In this document: in pieces, positions 1 through 6,300 of the stretch
How positions within the stretch are numbered: position 1 is the first letter of the stretch
How the letters are laid out: each line of letters opens with the position of its first letter
Assembly (NCBI GenBank): GCA_900540595.1
Contig: UQGL01000047.1
Location: forward strand, 1-13,131
Length of the DNA: 13,131 bases
Direction of reading: 5' to 3'
Source: an uncultured Oscillospiraceae bacterium
GTDB lineage: Bacteria > Bacillota > Clostridia > Oscillospirales > Ruminococcaceae
The notes under the pieces: generated by a model
Seen by the model: the letters and a program-made list of their open reading frames with translations, nothing else
Told to the model about the DNA's origin: nothing
The model's database searches: none
Position numbers and translations under genes: made by a program

Positions 1-98
1 CGCCGCTTGCGGCGGCTCTTGGCGCGGAGATCCGCCGGAGCGGTGCTTAAGCCGTAAGGCGGGAATTATGCGGTGTTGCCTAAGGGCAAAATTCCGCG
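1..98. repeat. GC-rich folded element at the left edge
   Basis: Two inverted repeats lie here. CGCCGC (1-6) pairs with GCGGCG (9-14). A larger hairpin pairs GCGGGAATT (59-67) with AATTCCGC (90-97), with one bulged G at 63. A nested stem, TTGCC (76-80) with GGCAA (85-89), closes on a TAAG loop. No reading frame is supported. The compact nested fold looks like a dispersed palindromic repeat or a structured intergenic element. It is followed directly by an Nnr remnant read on the reverse strand. That it is a repeat family is inference, since only one copy is in the window. Confidence 0.4.
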
Positions 99-99
99 T

Positions 100-315
100 T
101 TAAAGCTGTGCAAGACCTGCCGGGTGCCATTCGTCCCGGATGCCGATGTCGGCACAGACGATCTCACCGCAGAAGGGTGCGGAGCTTGGAGCTGTGTGCA
201 GGGGCTTGCAGCTGCCAAACGTCACGGTCAGGTCTGCGCGGACGGCTCCCTCGGCGGCCTCACCCGTATCGGTGTTGATGCCGCTGGGCAGATCGACGGC
301 CAGCACGAATGCGCG
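100..315 (-). pseudogene. Remnant of NAD(P)H-hydrate epimerase (YjeF/Nnr) gene
   Basis: The reverse-strand translation from about 315 down to the stop at 100-102 reads VLAVDLPSGINTDTGE, then RADLTVTFG, then CGEIVCADIGI. This is the conserved last third of the YjeF N-terminal domain, which epimerises damaged NAD(P)H hydrate in the cytosol. Everything before VLAVD, including the catalytic N-terminal half, is missing: the open frame upstream (to 441) has no family resemblance. The match also ends in a stop soon after DIGI, where bifunctional Nnr proteins would run on into the dehydratase domain. No start codon or ribosome binding site fits. It is a broken gene fragment. The family match is by eye but the motif order is characteristic. 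Confidence 0.65.
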
Positions 316-334
316 ACCTCGGCAGCAAGTGCAA

Positions 335-451
335 TGTAGTGGAGATGCGCTGGCGGATTTGTACCGCTTTACGCAAGACCAGCGGGACATTTTGCACCAG
401 CTGCTATCCGAGAAAATCAAGGAAATTGGTAATTCAAGCAAAAGCAGATGA
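335..451 (+). pseudogene. 3' end of an unrecognised gene
   Basis: In the frame ending at the TGA at 449-451 the translation DALADLYRFTQDQRDILHQL followed by LSEKIKEIGNSSKSR looks like a genuine charged, helical protein C terminus. It has no start codon with a ribosome binding site: upstream it runs into the Nnr remnant, which is read on the opposite strand. I read it as the tail of a longer gene cut off by the rearrangement that made the junction at about 316-340. I do not recognise the family. It could be another gene of the decayed mobile element. Confidence 0.35.
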
Positions 452-556
452 TATATTCATTCATCATAAGACCCCTATTTCTGCGATGGACTTAAGACGA
501 TAATTCTTGCGGGAGTAATTCCTGACAGAATTATTTCAGCTACATAGGAGAACCGC
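452..556. other. Intergenic stretch with an 8-bp inverted repeat
   Basis: No gene is supported here. ATAATTCT (500-507) and AGAATTAT (527-534) form a perfect 8-bp inverted repeat around a 19-nt spacer. There is no T-tract after it, so it is not a convincing terminator. It lies 23 nt upstream of the -35 box of the ATPase promoter and could be a protein-binding site or a chance A+T-rich repeat. Confidence 0.3.
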
Positions 557-585
557 TTGATTTTTTGCACGGCAGATGATACAAT
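557..585 (+). promoter_or_regulatory. Sigma-A-type promoter of the DUF234 ATPase gene
   Basis: The -35 box TTGATT (557-562) and the -10 box TACAAT (580-585) are separated by exactly 17 nt. The start codon at 639 is about 47 nt past the expected transcription start near 592. The sequence CGCTTGA (554-560) overlaps the -35 box and equals one arm of the TetR operator at 4138-4153. Confidence 0.65.
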
Positions 586-626
586 AACGCTGAAAGCTTA
601 TTCAGTGAAAACAAATTCAGCGTTAT
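584..626 (+). promoter_or_regulatory. Probable operator: 11-bp inverted repeat with a central palindrome
   Basis: TAACGCTGAA (585-594) and TTCAGCGTTA (616-625) are perfect complements, and the flanking A584/T626 extend the pairing to 11 bp. Midway lies the palindrome TTCAGTGAA (601-609), built from the same TTCA/TGAA half-sites. The array starts inside the -10 box and ends one base before the GGGAGG ribosome binding site (627-632). It could be a repressor operator, or an mRNA hairpin next to the ribosome binding site that limits translation. Confidence 0.5.
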
Positions 627-638
627 GGGAGGCGCCCT

Positions 639-2006
639 ATGTTCATTGGTCGCGAGAAAGAACTAGCGCTTTTGCAGCAGGATTATTATGGCAAGGCCGT
701 AATGGTCTACGGGAAACGCCGTGTCGGAAAGACCACGCTGATTCAAAAAGCGTTGGAAAGCTTCAACTGCCCAAAAGTCTATTTTGAGTGCCTGAAGGGC
801 ACACTGCAGGACAATATTGACGGGCTTGTGCAGGAGCTGGTTCGGGCGCAAATTCTGCCCGTGCCTTTGCAGTTTACGGCATTGCAGGATGTGTTCACCT
901 ACCTCAATACGCTGCCTCAAAAGATGGTGGTTGTAATCGATGAATACCCTTACCTGAAGGCGATGAACGAGTCTGCAACGGTTGACTCCATCTTTCAGAG
1001 CATTATTGATAACCGTATCGCCAATATTGCGCTTATTATCTCCGGTTCGCATATTGGCATGATGAAGGAAACCCTGCAGGAGAAGAATGCCCTGTATGGT
1101 CGTTTCGCCGCCACCATCAAGCTCAATGAGTTGAGCTATCTGGATGCTGCAAAATTCTATCCGGACAAGCCCCCTTATGAGAAGGCGGCGCATTACGCGG
1201 TTTTCGGCGGTTCGCCTTTTGTAAACCAAATGCTGTGTCCCACGGCTACCTTGCGAGAGAATATTATCCATACGATTCTTAACCCCGTAAGCCCGGTGTA
1301 CCTCTATGCCAGCCAGCTGCTGCTGTCCGATTACGCCGTCAAAATCAATGCAGAGCGCATCTTTGCGGTTCTGGGCAACAGCAAAAAACGCTACACCGAA
1401 ATTGAGGACAAACTGGACGCAAAGAAAACAGGCAACCTTGCCAAGCAGATGAAGCCCTTGATCGACCTTGAAATTATCACCCGCAACAATCCCATCAACA
1501 AGCTCGGCGACAACAAGAAGTCCGGCTTTGAAATCAATGACAACCTGCTGCGCTTTTATTTCACCTTTCTATACAAAAACGCCAGTGCCTTGCAGATGCT
1601 GGGGGCGGAGGCTTTCTACGACGAGTATATAGCACCCGTTTTGACGGAGTTCATCTCTCGCCGGTTTGAGGGGATCTGCCGCGATTATTTCAGCTTACAG
1701 GTTCGCGCCGGAAAGCGCAGGGGTGTGAGAAATATCGGCAGCTATTACTATGATGACCCGGTTCACCGCAAAAACGGTGAGTTCGATGTCGTTTTGGAAT
1801 ATGCTGACGGATACGAAATCTACGAAGCCAAATACTATGCACAGCCTATGACATTGGATGAGATTCATCGGGAGGTTCGGCAGGTGGAGGCAATCAGGGA
1901 ACTCAAGGTGAAGCAGCTGGGGTTCATTGCCATCAACGGTTTTGCAGAAGAAGAAAGCCCCTACACTTACCTGAACGGAAAGGATATTTACGCAGAGGAA
2001 AGCTGA
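639..2006 (+). CDS. AAA+ ATPase with DUF234 / PD-(D/E)XK-like C-terminal domain
   Basis: This 455-residue cytoplasmic protein opens with the MFIGREKELALL signature of the 'archaeal ATPase' STAND-like family. The Walker A motif GKRRVGKTT is at residues 25-33, Walker B VVVIDEY at 97-103 and a sensor-like ISGSH at 134-138. The middle section is winged-helix-like (about 235-290). The C terminus is DUF234-like and carries D383 and E396-x-K398 (FDVV then YEAK), the layout of a PD-(D/E)XK nuclease core. The start is fixed by GGGAGG (627-632), 6 nt upstream of the ATG. The family's function is poorly known: ATPase and nuclease roles are predicted, and links with toxin or defence activity are speculative. 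The gene has its own promoter and inverted-repeat operator and stands alone between a scar and a mobilisation module, so it behaves like an independent accessory gene. All visible motifs are intact. Confidence 0.88.
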   Translation: MFIGREKELALLQQDYYGKAVMVYGKRRVGKTTLIQKALESFNCPKVYFECLKGTLQDNIDGLVQELVRAQILPVPLQFTALQDVFTYLNTLPQKMVVVIDEYPYLKAMNESATVDSIFQSIIDNRIANIALIISGSHIGMMKETLQEKNALYGRFAATIKLNELSYLDAAKFYPDKPPYEKAAHYAVFGGSPFVNQMLCPTATLRENIIHTILNPVSPVYLYASQLLLSDYAVKINAERIFAVLGNSKKRYTEIEDKLDAKKTGNLAKQMKPLIDLEIITRNNPINKLGDNKKSGFEINDNLLRFYFTFLYKNASALQMLGAEAFYDEYIAPVLTEFISRRFEGICRDYFSLQVRAGKRRGVRNIGSYYYDDPVHRKNGEFDVVLEYADGYEIYEAKYYAQPMTLDEIHREVRQVEAIRELKVKQLGFIAINGFAEEESPYTYLNGKDIYAEES

Positions 2007-2026
2007 CCGGCTTTGCCGGAGCTTTC
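1998..2026 (+). terminator. Hairpin over the stop codon of the ATPase gene
   Basis: GAAAGCT (1998-2004) pairs with AGCTTTC (2020-2026). Inside it, CCGGC (2007-2011) pairs with GCCGG (2015-2019) on a TTT loop, with only GA (2005-2006) bulged. The stem overlaps the TGA at 2004-2006. The tract after it is weak (TAATAAA), so it may end transcription inefficiently, or it may be the inverted repeat next to the proposed oriT. Confidence 0.45.
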
Positions 2027-2030
2027 TAAT

Positions 2031-2060
2031 AAAGGCAGCATCCTGCCAAACATAACCCGT
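2031..2060 (+). other. Candidate oriT with IncP/MOBP-like nic core
   Basis: CATCCTGC at 2039-2046 matches the IncP-type nic consensus YATCCTG^Y, putting the predicted cut between G2045 and C2046. It sits in a small inverted repeat, GGCAG (2034-2038) and CTGCC (2043-2047), and 8 nt after the hairpin that ends at 2026. It lies about 100 nt upstream of mobC and the MOBP-type relaxase, a usual place for an oriT. The nic consensus comes from RP4-type systems. Assignment to this relaxase is inference, because a short consensus can occur by chance. Confidence 0.45.
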
Positions 2061-2089
2061 CTGTCTGCCGGGGTGGAATAAGAACTTTT

Positions 2090-2123
2090 GCCGATTGCAT
2101 TGTACGATGCAGTCGGCTTTTTT
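2090..2123 (+). terminator. Intrinsic terminator-like hairpin upstream of mobC
   Basis: GCCGATTGCAT (2090-2100) pairs with ATGCAGTCGGC (2107-2117) with a single G-U wobble and a TGTACG loop, followed by six Ts (2118-2123). It has the form of a rho-independent terminator for transcription coming from the ATPase side. It ends 3 nt before the mobC ribosome binding site, so it could also act as an attenuator or as part of the oriT structure. Confidence 0.6.
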
Positions 2124-2141
2124 GTTGGGGAGGAATAGACA

Positions 2142-2450
2142 ATCAGAGAACGAAACAATCGCATCACATTCCATATGAACGACAAGGGACTGGAAGAACT
2201 GAACCGGAATGTTCAGCTCGCCGGCATTTGCAGAGAGAAATATATCCGCTGCGCGTTGATGGGCATTACCATTCACCCTCGCACACCGGACAGCTGCAAA
2301 GAACTGGCAAGGCAGGTGGCGGCAGTCGGAAACAACCTGAACCAGTTAGCGCGCATTGCCAACTTCAACGGCAAGGCAGAGGATGCTTATCTGCAGGAAG
2401 CGCAGCAGATCATGACCCGCATCTGGCTGCTTATGAAGGAGCAGCTATAA
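2142..2450 (+). CDS. mobC: MobC-type relaxosome accessory protein, apparent ATC start
   Basis: MobC proteins bind oriT DNA and help the relaxase nick it. The product, about 102 residues, has the family's N-terminal pattern RERNNRITFHMND, then the helical core and the signature VGNNLNQLARIANFNG, ending in IWLLMKEQL. The conserved N terminus starts upstream of the first ATG (2175). In frame there is a stop at 2136-2138, and the only plausible initiation point is ATC at 2142, 8 nt after a strong GGGGAGG (2127-2133). No ribosome binding site precedes ATG 2175, and starting there would remove the RERNNRITFH segment. Either ATC is used as a rare start or an ATG has mutated and expression is reduced. 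The stop TAA (2448-2450) overlaps the relaxase ATG by one base, so the two are translationally coupled. The 2175 start gives 91 residues. Confidence 0.82.
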   Translation: MRERNNRITFHMNDKGLEELNRNVQLAGICREKYIRCALMGITIHPRTPDSCKELARQVAAVGNNLNQLARIANFNGKAEDAYLQEAQQIMTRIWLLMKEQL

Positions 2451-4114
2451 TGGCGACAACAAAAATCCTGCCGGTGCGCAAGCGCCTGAAAGACTGCCTG
2501 GACTATGCTGCCAACCCGAAAAAGACCGAGATCTTTCGCGGGGATGCGCTCGACCGGCTGATGCACTACACCCAAAACGAGGACAAGACGGAACACCAGC
2601 TCTATGTCACAGGCTTTAACTGTGACCCGCAAAACGCCTGCCTGATTATGGAGGCAACCAAACGCCGCTGGCATAAAGACATCGGACACGGCAATGTCGG
2701 GTACCATATTATTCAGAGCTTTAAGCCCGGCGAAGCAGGCCCGGACCAAGTGCATGAAATCGGCTGCGAATTAGCCAGACGCTGTCTGGCAGATCGGTTT
2801 GAGTGTACGGTGTCCACCCATCTGGACAAGGGACATCTGCATAACCATATAGTTGTCAATTCGGTTTCCTTTATGGACGGCAAAATGTTCCGCAACGATT
2901 TCAAAACCTACTATCAGGGCATACGGCAAATTTCCGATGACCTGTGCCGGCAAAACCGGTTGTCGGTCATAGAAACAGACGGACGCGGCATCTCCTACGG
3001 AGAATGGCGCAACCGCCGCGAGGGCAAGCCGACACTGCGCGGTATGGTCAAAGCTGATGTGGAAATGACGCTTGCCGAAAGCACCGACTTTGACGATTTT
3101 GTCGGCAAGCTGCAAAAGATGGGCTATGAGGTCAAGTACGGCCCCCGCGTCAAGCACATGGCGGTTCGGCACCAAGACAGCAAAAGGTTTGTGCGGCTGG
3201 ACGGTGTTGCGCCGCAGTTTTCCGAATCGGAATTGAGAGAGTTTTTCACGCAACTGAAAAAACTTCCGCCAGAAATGCAGCAGGAATATCAGGCAGAAAA
3301 TCAGCCTGTGCAGCAAGGTTGGCAGACGGCACCGGCACTGCCGGTTGTGCGCCGCGCGCGCTGCCGCAGCAGACTGAACCGCCCGTATAAAAAGGTGGGC
3401 GGCATTATGGCCTGCTACTACCATTACTGCGCCTTGCTGCGCAGAAGCTACCGCGGCAAAACCGGACGGCGCTGCTACTATCTGCTGCGCGAGGATTTCA
3501 GCAAATTCAACCGCTATCGGCGGCAATGCGATTTGCTGTGGAAGCAGAAAATCGAAACCACCGAGGAACTGTGGACCCACAAGGCAAAGCTGACCCACGA
3601 ACTGGAGGTGCTTACTCAAAAACGCAAATACCTGTATGCCCGCAGCCGTCTGCGGCAGGTGCAGGGCAACCTTCTGGCGGAGCTTTCCAATCTGGGCTGT
3701 ACAATCAAACCTATGACAAACAATGAACGATTGGAGGTGCTGCACAACTTTTTTCGCCGCGGCGAGGAAGGGCGCTTTCAGTTCAGCTTTGATGACTACG
3801 GAAAATTTGGCAACGATTTCCGCAACACGATTGCACCCGATGCGATGCGCTTTACAACCCAACACGCGGAAATAGACGACGGATTTGCCAAGGCGATGAC
3901 GATTGCGCAGTATCCGCAGCAGCTGAGCGATAATTTTGTGGCGACGCTGCTCCAACAGGTGCCGTACATCGTTCTCAGCATTGATATTACACCGGTAGAA
4001 ACCGAGGATGCGCTTATCAAAGTACGGCGTACAGGTTTCCCATACTTTCGTGTTTGGATACCGGAGCCAAAGCTGCCAAGTGAGGCTGTTGTGATGTTTG
4101 ATCAAGCATTGTGA
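2450..4114 (+). CDS. Chimeric MOBP-type relaxase fused to a VirB4 N-terminal segment
   Basis: This 554-residue ORF begins with a MobA/VirD2-type relaxase domain (about 1-300), the enzyme that nicks oriT and leads the DNA strand into the recipient. The likely catalytic Tyr19 is in LDYAANPKKTE. The metal-binding motif HxDxxxxHxH is complete (H124, D126, H131, H133, followed by VVNSV). A basic region follows (about 335-385), with a short coiled coil to about 400. From about residue 405 the sequence changes family: TNNERLEVLHNFFRRGEEGR, then SFDDYGKFGNDFRNTIAPDA, then LSIDITPVETEDALIKV is the N-terminal part of VirB4/TrsE-type conjugation ATPases, ending at about 524 before any Walker motif. The last 30 residues (with PYFRVWIPEPKLPSEA) match neither family. 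I infer an ICE deletion that joined relaxase to virB4 in frame, followed by a second breakpoint. The relaxase domain may still act; the VirB4 part cannot hydrolyse ATP. Confidence 0.85.
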   Translation: MATTKILPVRKRLKDCLDYAANPKKTEIFRGDALDRLMHYTQNEDKTEHQLYVTGFNCDPQNACLIMEATKRRWHKDIGHGNVGYHIIQSFKPGEAGPDQVHEIGCELARRCLADRFECTVSTHLDKGHLHNHIVVNSVSFMDGKMFRNDFKTYYQGIRQISDDLCRQNRLSVIETDGRGISYGEWRNRREGKPTLRGMVKADVEMTLAESTDFDDFVGKLQKMGYEVKYGPRVKHMAVRHQDSKRFVRLDGVAPQFSESELREFFTQLKKLPPEMQQEYQAENQPVQQGWQTAPALPVVRRARCRSRLNRPYKKVGGIMACYYHYCALLRRSYRGKTGRRCYYLLREDFSKFNRYRRQCDLLWKQKIETTEELWTHKAKLTHELEVLTQKRKYLYARSRLRQVQGNLLAELSNLGCTIKPMTNNERLEVLHNFFRRGEEGRFQFSFDDYGKFGNDFRNTIAPDAMRFTTQHAEIDDGFAKAMTIAQYPQQLSDNFVATLLQQVPYIVLSIDITPVETEDALIKVRRTGFPYFRVWIPEPKLPSEAVVMFDQAL

Positions 4115-4137
4115 TCCTAAAAAAATATAATTCTTAT

Positions 4138-4178
4138 TCAAGCGAGCGCTTGATTTATTTTGCGGAGTCTGATATGCT
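4138..4178 (+). promoter_or_regulatory. TetR promoter with palindromic operator over the -35 box
   Basis: The -35 box TTGATT (4150-4155) and the -10 box TATGCT (4173-4178) are 17 nt apart. TCAAGCG (4138-4144) and CGCTTGA (4147-4153) form a perfect 7-bp inverted repeat with a 2-nt centre, typical in form of TetR-family operators, and it covers the first half of the -35 box. It lies about 72 nt upstream of the TetR start. Bound repressor would block RNA polymerase. No other promoter is obvious before the two downstream genes, so this site probably controls the whole operon. Confidence 0.7.
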
Positions 4179-4224
4179 ATTATAGGAAACACTGGATAAT
4201 GCACAGAAATGGGGGGATTGTGTT

Positions 4225-4800
4225 TTGCGGGAAGAAAAGAAAGCCGAAAAGAGACAGGAGCTTGTAGGCGTCTGCCTTGACTGCTTTGTCGAAAAGGGGC
4301 TGACCGTTGCCACAACAAAGGACCTCTGTAAGGCGGCAAAGTTGCAAAACGGCGGCATCTACTATTACTTCTCCACCAAAGAGGAAATCGTTCTTGCCTG
4401 CGCCGAGGAAGCGATCAGTCGAATTGAAAAAGGTGCGTTTGCCATCGTGCTTGAAGATATTAGTGACATCAAAAGCATGATGGATCACCTCGGTGAGCTG
4501 GCGGATAAAATGTCGCCTACCATGCGCTTTCTGGTCAGTGCATGTGTGTCGCGCGAATACGGAGAAAAGGTAAAGCCTTCCCTTGTGCGGCTTGCGGCAA
4601 GATACCCTTATTACACGGGTAGGATTGCGGAGATCCTCGGCTGCACCGACGAAGAGGTTGCGCCGTTCGTTCATCTGTCGATCCTTGCCATCAACAATTA
4701 TATGATCTTTGCCGAGCGAGCGCTGTTTGACCCACAAATCGAAGCGGTCAAAAAAGAGCTTTCAAGGCTTGCGGAAAGAAAGGGGCGGAATAATCGATAG
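4225..4800 (+). CDS. TetR/AcrR-family transcriptional repressor
   Basis: This 191-residue cytoplasmic DNA-binding protein has the TetR N-terminal helix-turn-helix at about residues 12-55. The recognition region ATTKDLCKAAKL is followed by the typical GGIYYYFSTKEEI. The ligand-binding C-terminal part is divergent, as is usual, so the inducer cannot be read from sequence. Translation starts at TTG 4225, 8 nt after GGGGGG (4211-4216), with no in-frame ATG nearby. A palindromic operator overlies its own promoter, so autoregulation is likely. The next gene starts 102 nt downstream on the same strand with no terminator between, which suggests TetR controls the two lipoprotein genes. The inducer may be a sulfate ester or the alcohol released from it; that is inference. 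Confidence 0.9.
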   Translation: MREEKKAEKRQELVGVCLDCFVEKGLTVATTKDLCKAAKLQNGGIYYYFSTKEEIVLACAEEAISRIEKGAFAIVLEDISDIKSMMDHLGELADKMSPTMRFLVSACVSREYGEKVKPSLVRLAARYPYYTGRIAEILGCTDEEVAPFVHLSILAINNYMIFAERALFDPQIEAVKKELSRLAERKGRNNR

Positions 4801-4902
4801 TTTACCATAAAGAGAAAATCACAAACGACTTCATAGTCAATCCATACGCACAAACCGTTCCGAGGCGATGACCAAAACAGAAAAGAATCATAGGAGGACA
4901 AC

Positions 4903-6285
4903 ATGAAAAAGATACTTGCAATTCTACTATCGCTGCTTACGCTGCTTTCCTGTGGGCTTCTTTCCGCCTGCTCTGCCGAAAAAACGCAGCCGGATACATT
5001 GGATACTGAAACCGTGTGGGAAACGGTCAGCGAAGCATACATCTATGCGTTCCCGCTGGTGCTGACCGACGCAACCAAAACCTTATCGACCAATACGGAC
5101 GGAACCATGACTGGCCGTGCGCCCATCAATCAGTTCAACCATGCAAAAAAGCTGGCGGACGCCTCTTTCCGCACCGTTGTGACGCCGAACGTCGATACCG
5201 TCTATTCGCAGGCGTGGCTTGACATCAGTGAAGAGCCTATGATCTTCGTTCTGCCGGAGACAGATCGCTTCTGCAATGTGCAGCTTCTGGATGCGTGGAC
5301 GAACACCGCCGCCGTGCTGGACAAGGCGGGTGCTTATGCCATTGCGCTTCCCGGCTGGGAGGGCGAGCTGCCAGACGGTGTGACGCGCGTGGATGTGCCC
5401 ACCGCAACGATGTGGTCGATCACCCGCACGGTGCTGTCCGGGAACGAGGACCTGCCCAATGTCTATGCCATTCAGGAGCAGATGCAGCTCCTGCCGCTTT
5501 CGGCTTATGTACAGGGAGGCGAGTATACCGCACCGCAGGGAGTTTATAAAGAGGAAAATGACTTTGTTCCCGTGAACAAGGTGCTTTCCATGACGCCAGC
5601 AGAGTTTTTCAATACGGCGAACGCTCTGATGCAGGTCAACCCGCCCGCCGATGCGGATGAGGAGCTGCTGAAGAAACTCTCCGCCATCAACGTGGGCGCG
5701 GGCAAGACCTTCGACGCCGCTCTCCTGGGCGAAGGAGCTGCCGAGCGCTGGACGCAGATGCTTCAGGGGCTTCGCGCCACGCTTGCCGCCGACGGCGCGA
5801 AGTATGCGCAGAAACTCGGTCAGTGGATCTATTACGGCAAGCCCATCGGCGACTTCGGCACGGAGTACACCTACCGCGCGATGGTAGCGCTGGTGGGGCT
5901 TGGCGCCAACACCGTGGACGTGGCGATCTATCCCAAGACCACGGTGGATGAGAACGGCGCAGCGCTGACCGGAGAGAAGACGTATACGCTCCATTTTGAA
6001 ACCCTTCCTCCCACGCTGGAGGGCGGCTTCTGGTCCGTGACCGCCTACGGAGAGGATGATTTCCTCATTGACAATTCCATCGACCGCTACTGCATCAACG
6101 ACCGCTCCGACTTCAAGCTGAATGCGGACGGCACATTGGATATTATCCTGTCCAAGGATGCACCGGAAGACACCTCTAACTGGCTGCCTGTTTCCGACGG
6201 GGAATTTCATCTGTTCATGCGGATCTATGTACCGGATATGACAGCACTGGATAGCTGGCAGCCGCCTGTTATCCGCGAACAATAA
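4903..6285 (+). CDS. DUF1254/DUF1214-domain lipoprotein
   Basis: This 460-residue exported protein has the ribosome binding site AGGAGG (4892-4897) 5 nt before its ATG. A lipoprotein signal ends in the lipobox LLSAC, with Cys23 the likely lipidated residue, so the protein should sit on the outer face of the membrane. The DUF1254 region (about 38-170) has EAYIYAFPLVLTD and TPNVDTVYSQAWLDI. The DUF1214 region (about 350-455) has GFWSVTAYG, then the DRYCINDR segment, then the NWLPV end. The length is normal for the two-domain family. The biochemical activity of the family is unknown. It sits 15 nt before the alkyl sulfatase gene and follows a TetR gene, so a shared job in surface handling of sulfate esters is plausible. 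No frameshift or truncation was seen. Confidence 0.9.
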   Translation: MKKILAILLSLLTLLSCGLLSACSAEKTQPDTLDTETVWETVSEAYIYAFPLVLTDATKTLSTNTDGTMTGRAPINQFNHAKKLADASFRTVVTPNVDTVYSQAWLDISEEPMIFVLPETDRFCNVQLLDAWTNTAAVLDKAGAYAIALPGWEGELPDGVTRVDVPTATMWSITRTVLSGNEDLPNVYAIQEQMQLLPLSAYVQGGEYTAPQGVYKEENDFVPVNKVLSMTPAEFFNTANALMQVNPPADADEELLKKLSAINVGAGKTFDAALLGEGAAERWTQMLQGLRATLAADGAKYAQKLGQWIYYGKPIGDFGTEYTYRAMVALVGLGANTVDVAIYPKTTVDENGAALTGEKTYTLHFETLPPTLEGGFWSVTAYGEDDFLIDNSIDRYCINDRSDFKLNADGTLDIILSKDAPEDTSNWLPVSDGEFHLFMRIYVPDMTALDSWQPPVIREQ

Positions 6286-6300
6286 GGAAATGGAGAAAGA

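Noticed and set aside
557..787. Forward 76-codon frame over the ATPase promoter
   Set aside because: It covers the promoter, operator and the ATPase start in a different frame and lacks a ribosome binding site.
2228..2449. N-terminal extension of the relaxase frame upstream of 2450
   Set aside because: It lies inside mobC in another frame and has no family resemblance. The relaxase begins at MATTKILPVRK, coupled to the mobC stop.
2771..4339. Reverse-strand open frame of 522 codons
   Set aside because: It overlaps the relaxase/VirB4 chimera and the TetR promoter and start. No motif, no ribosome binding site, shadow composition.
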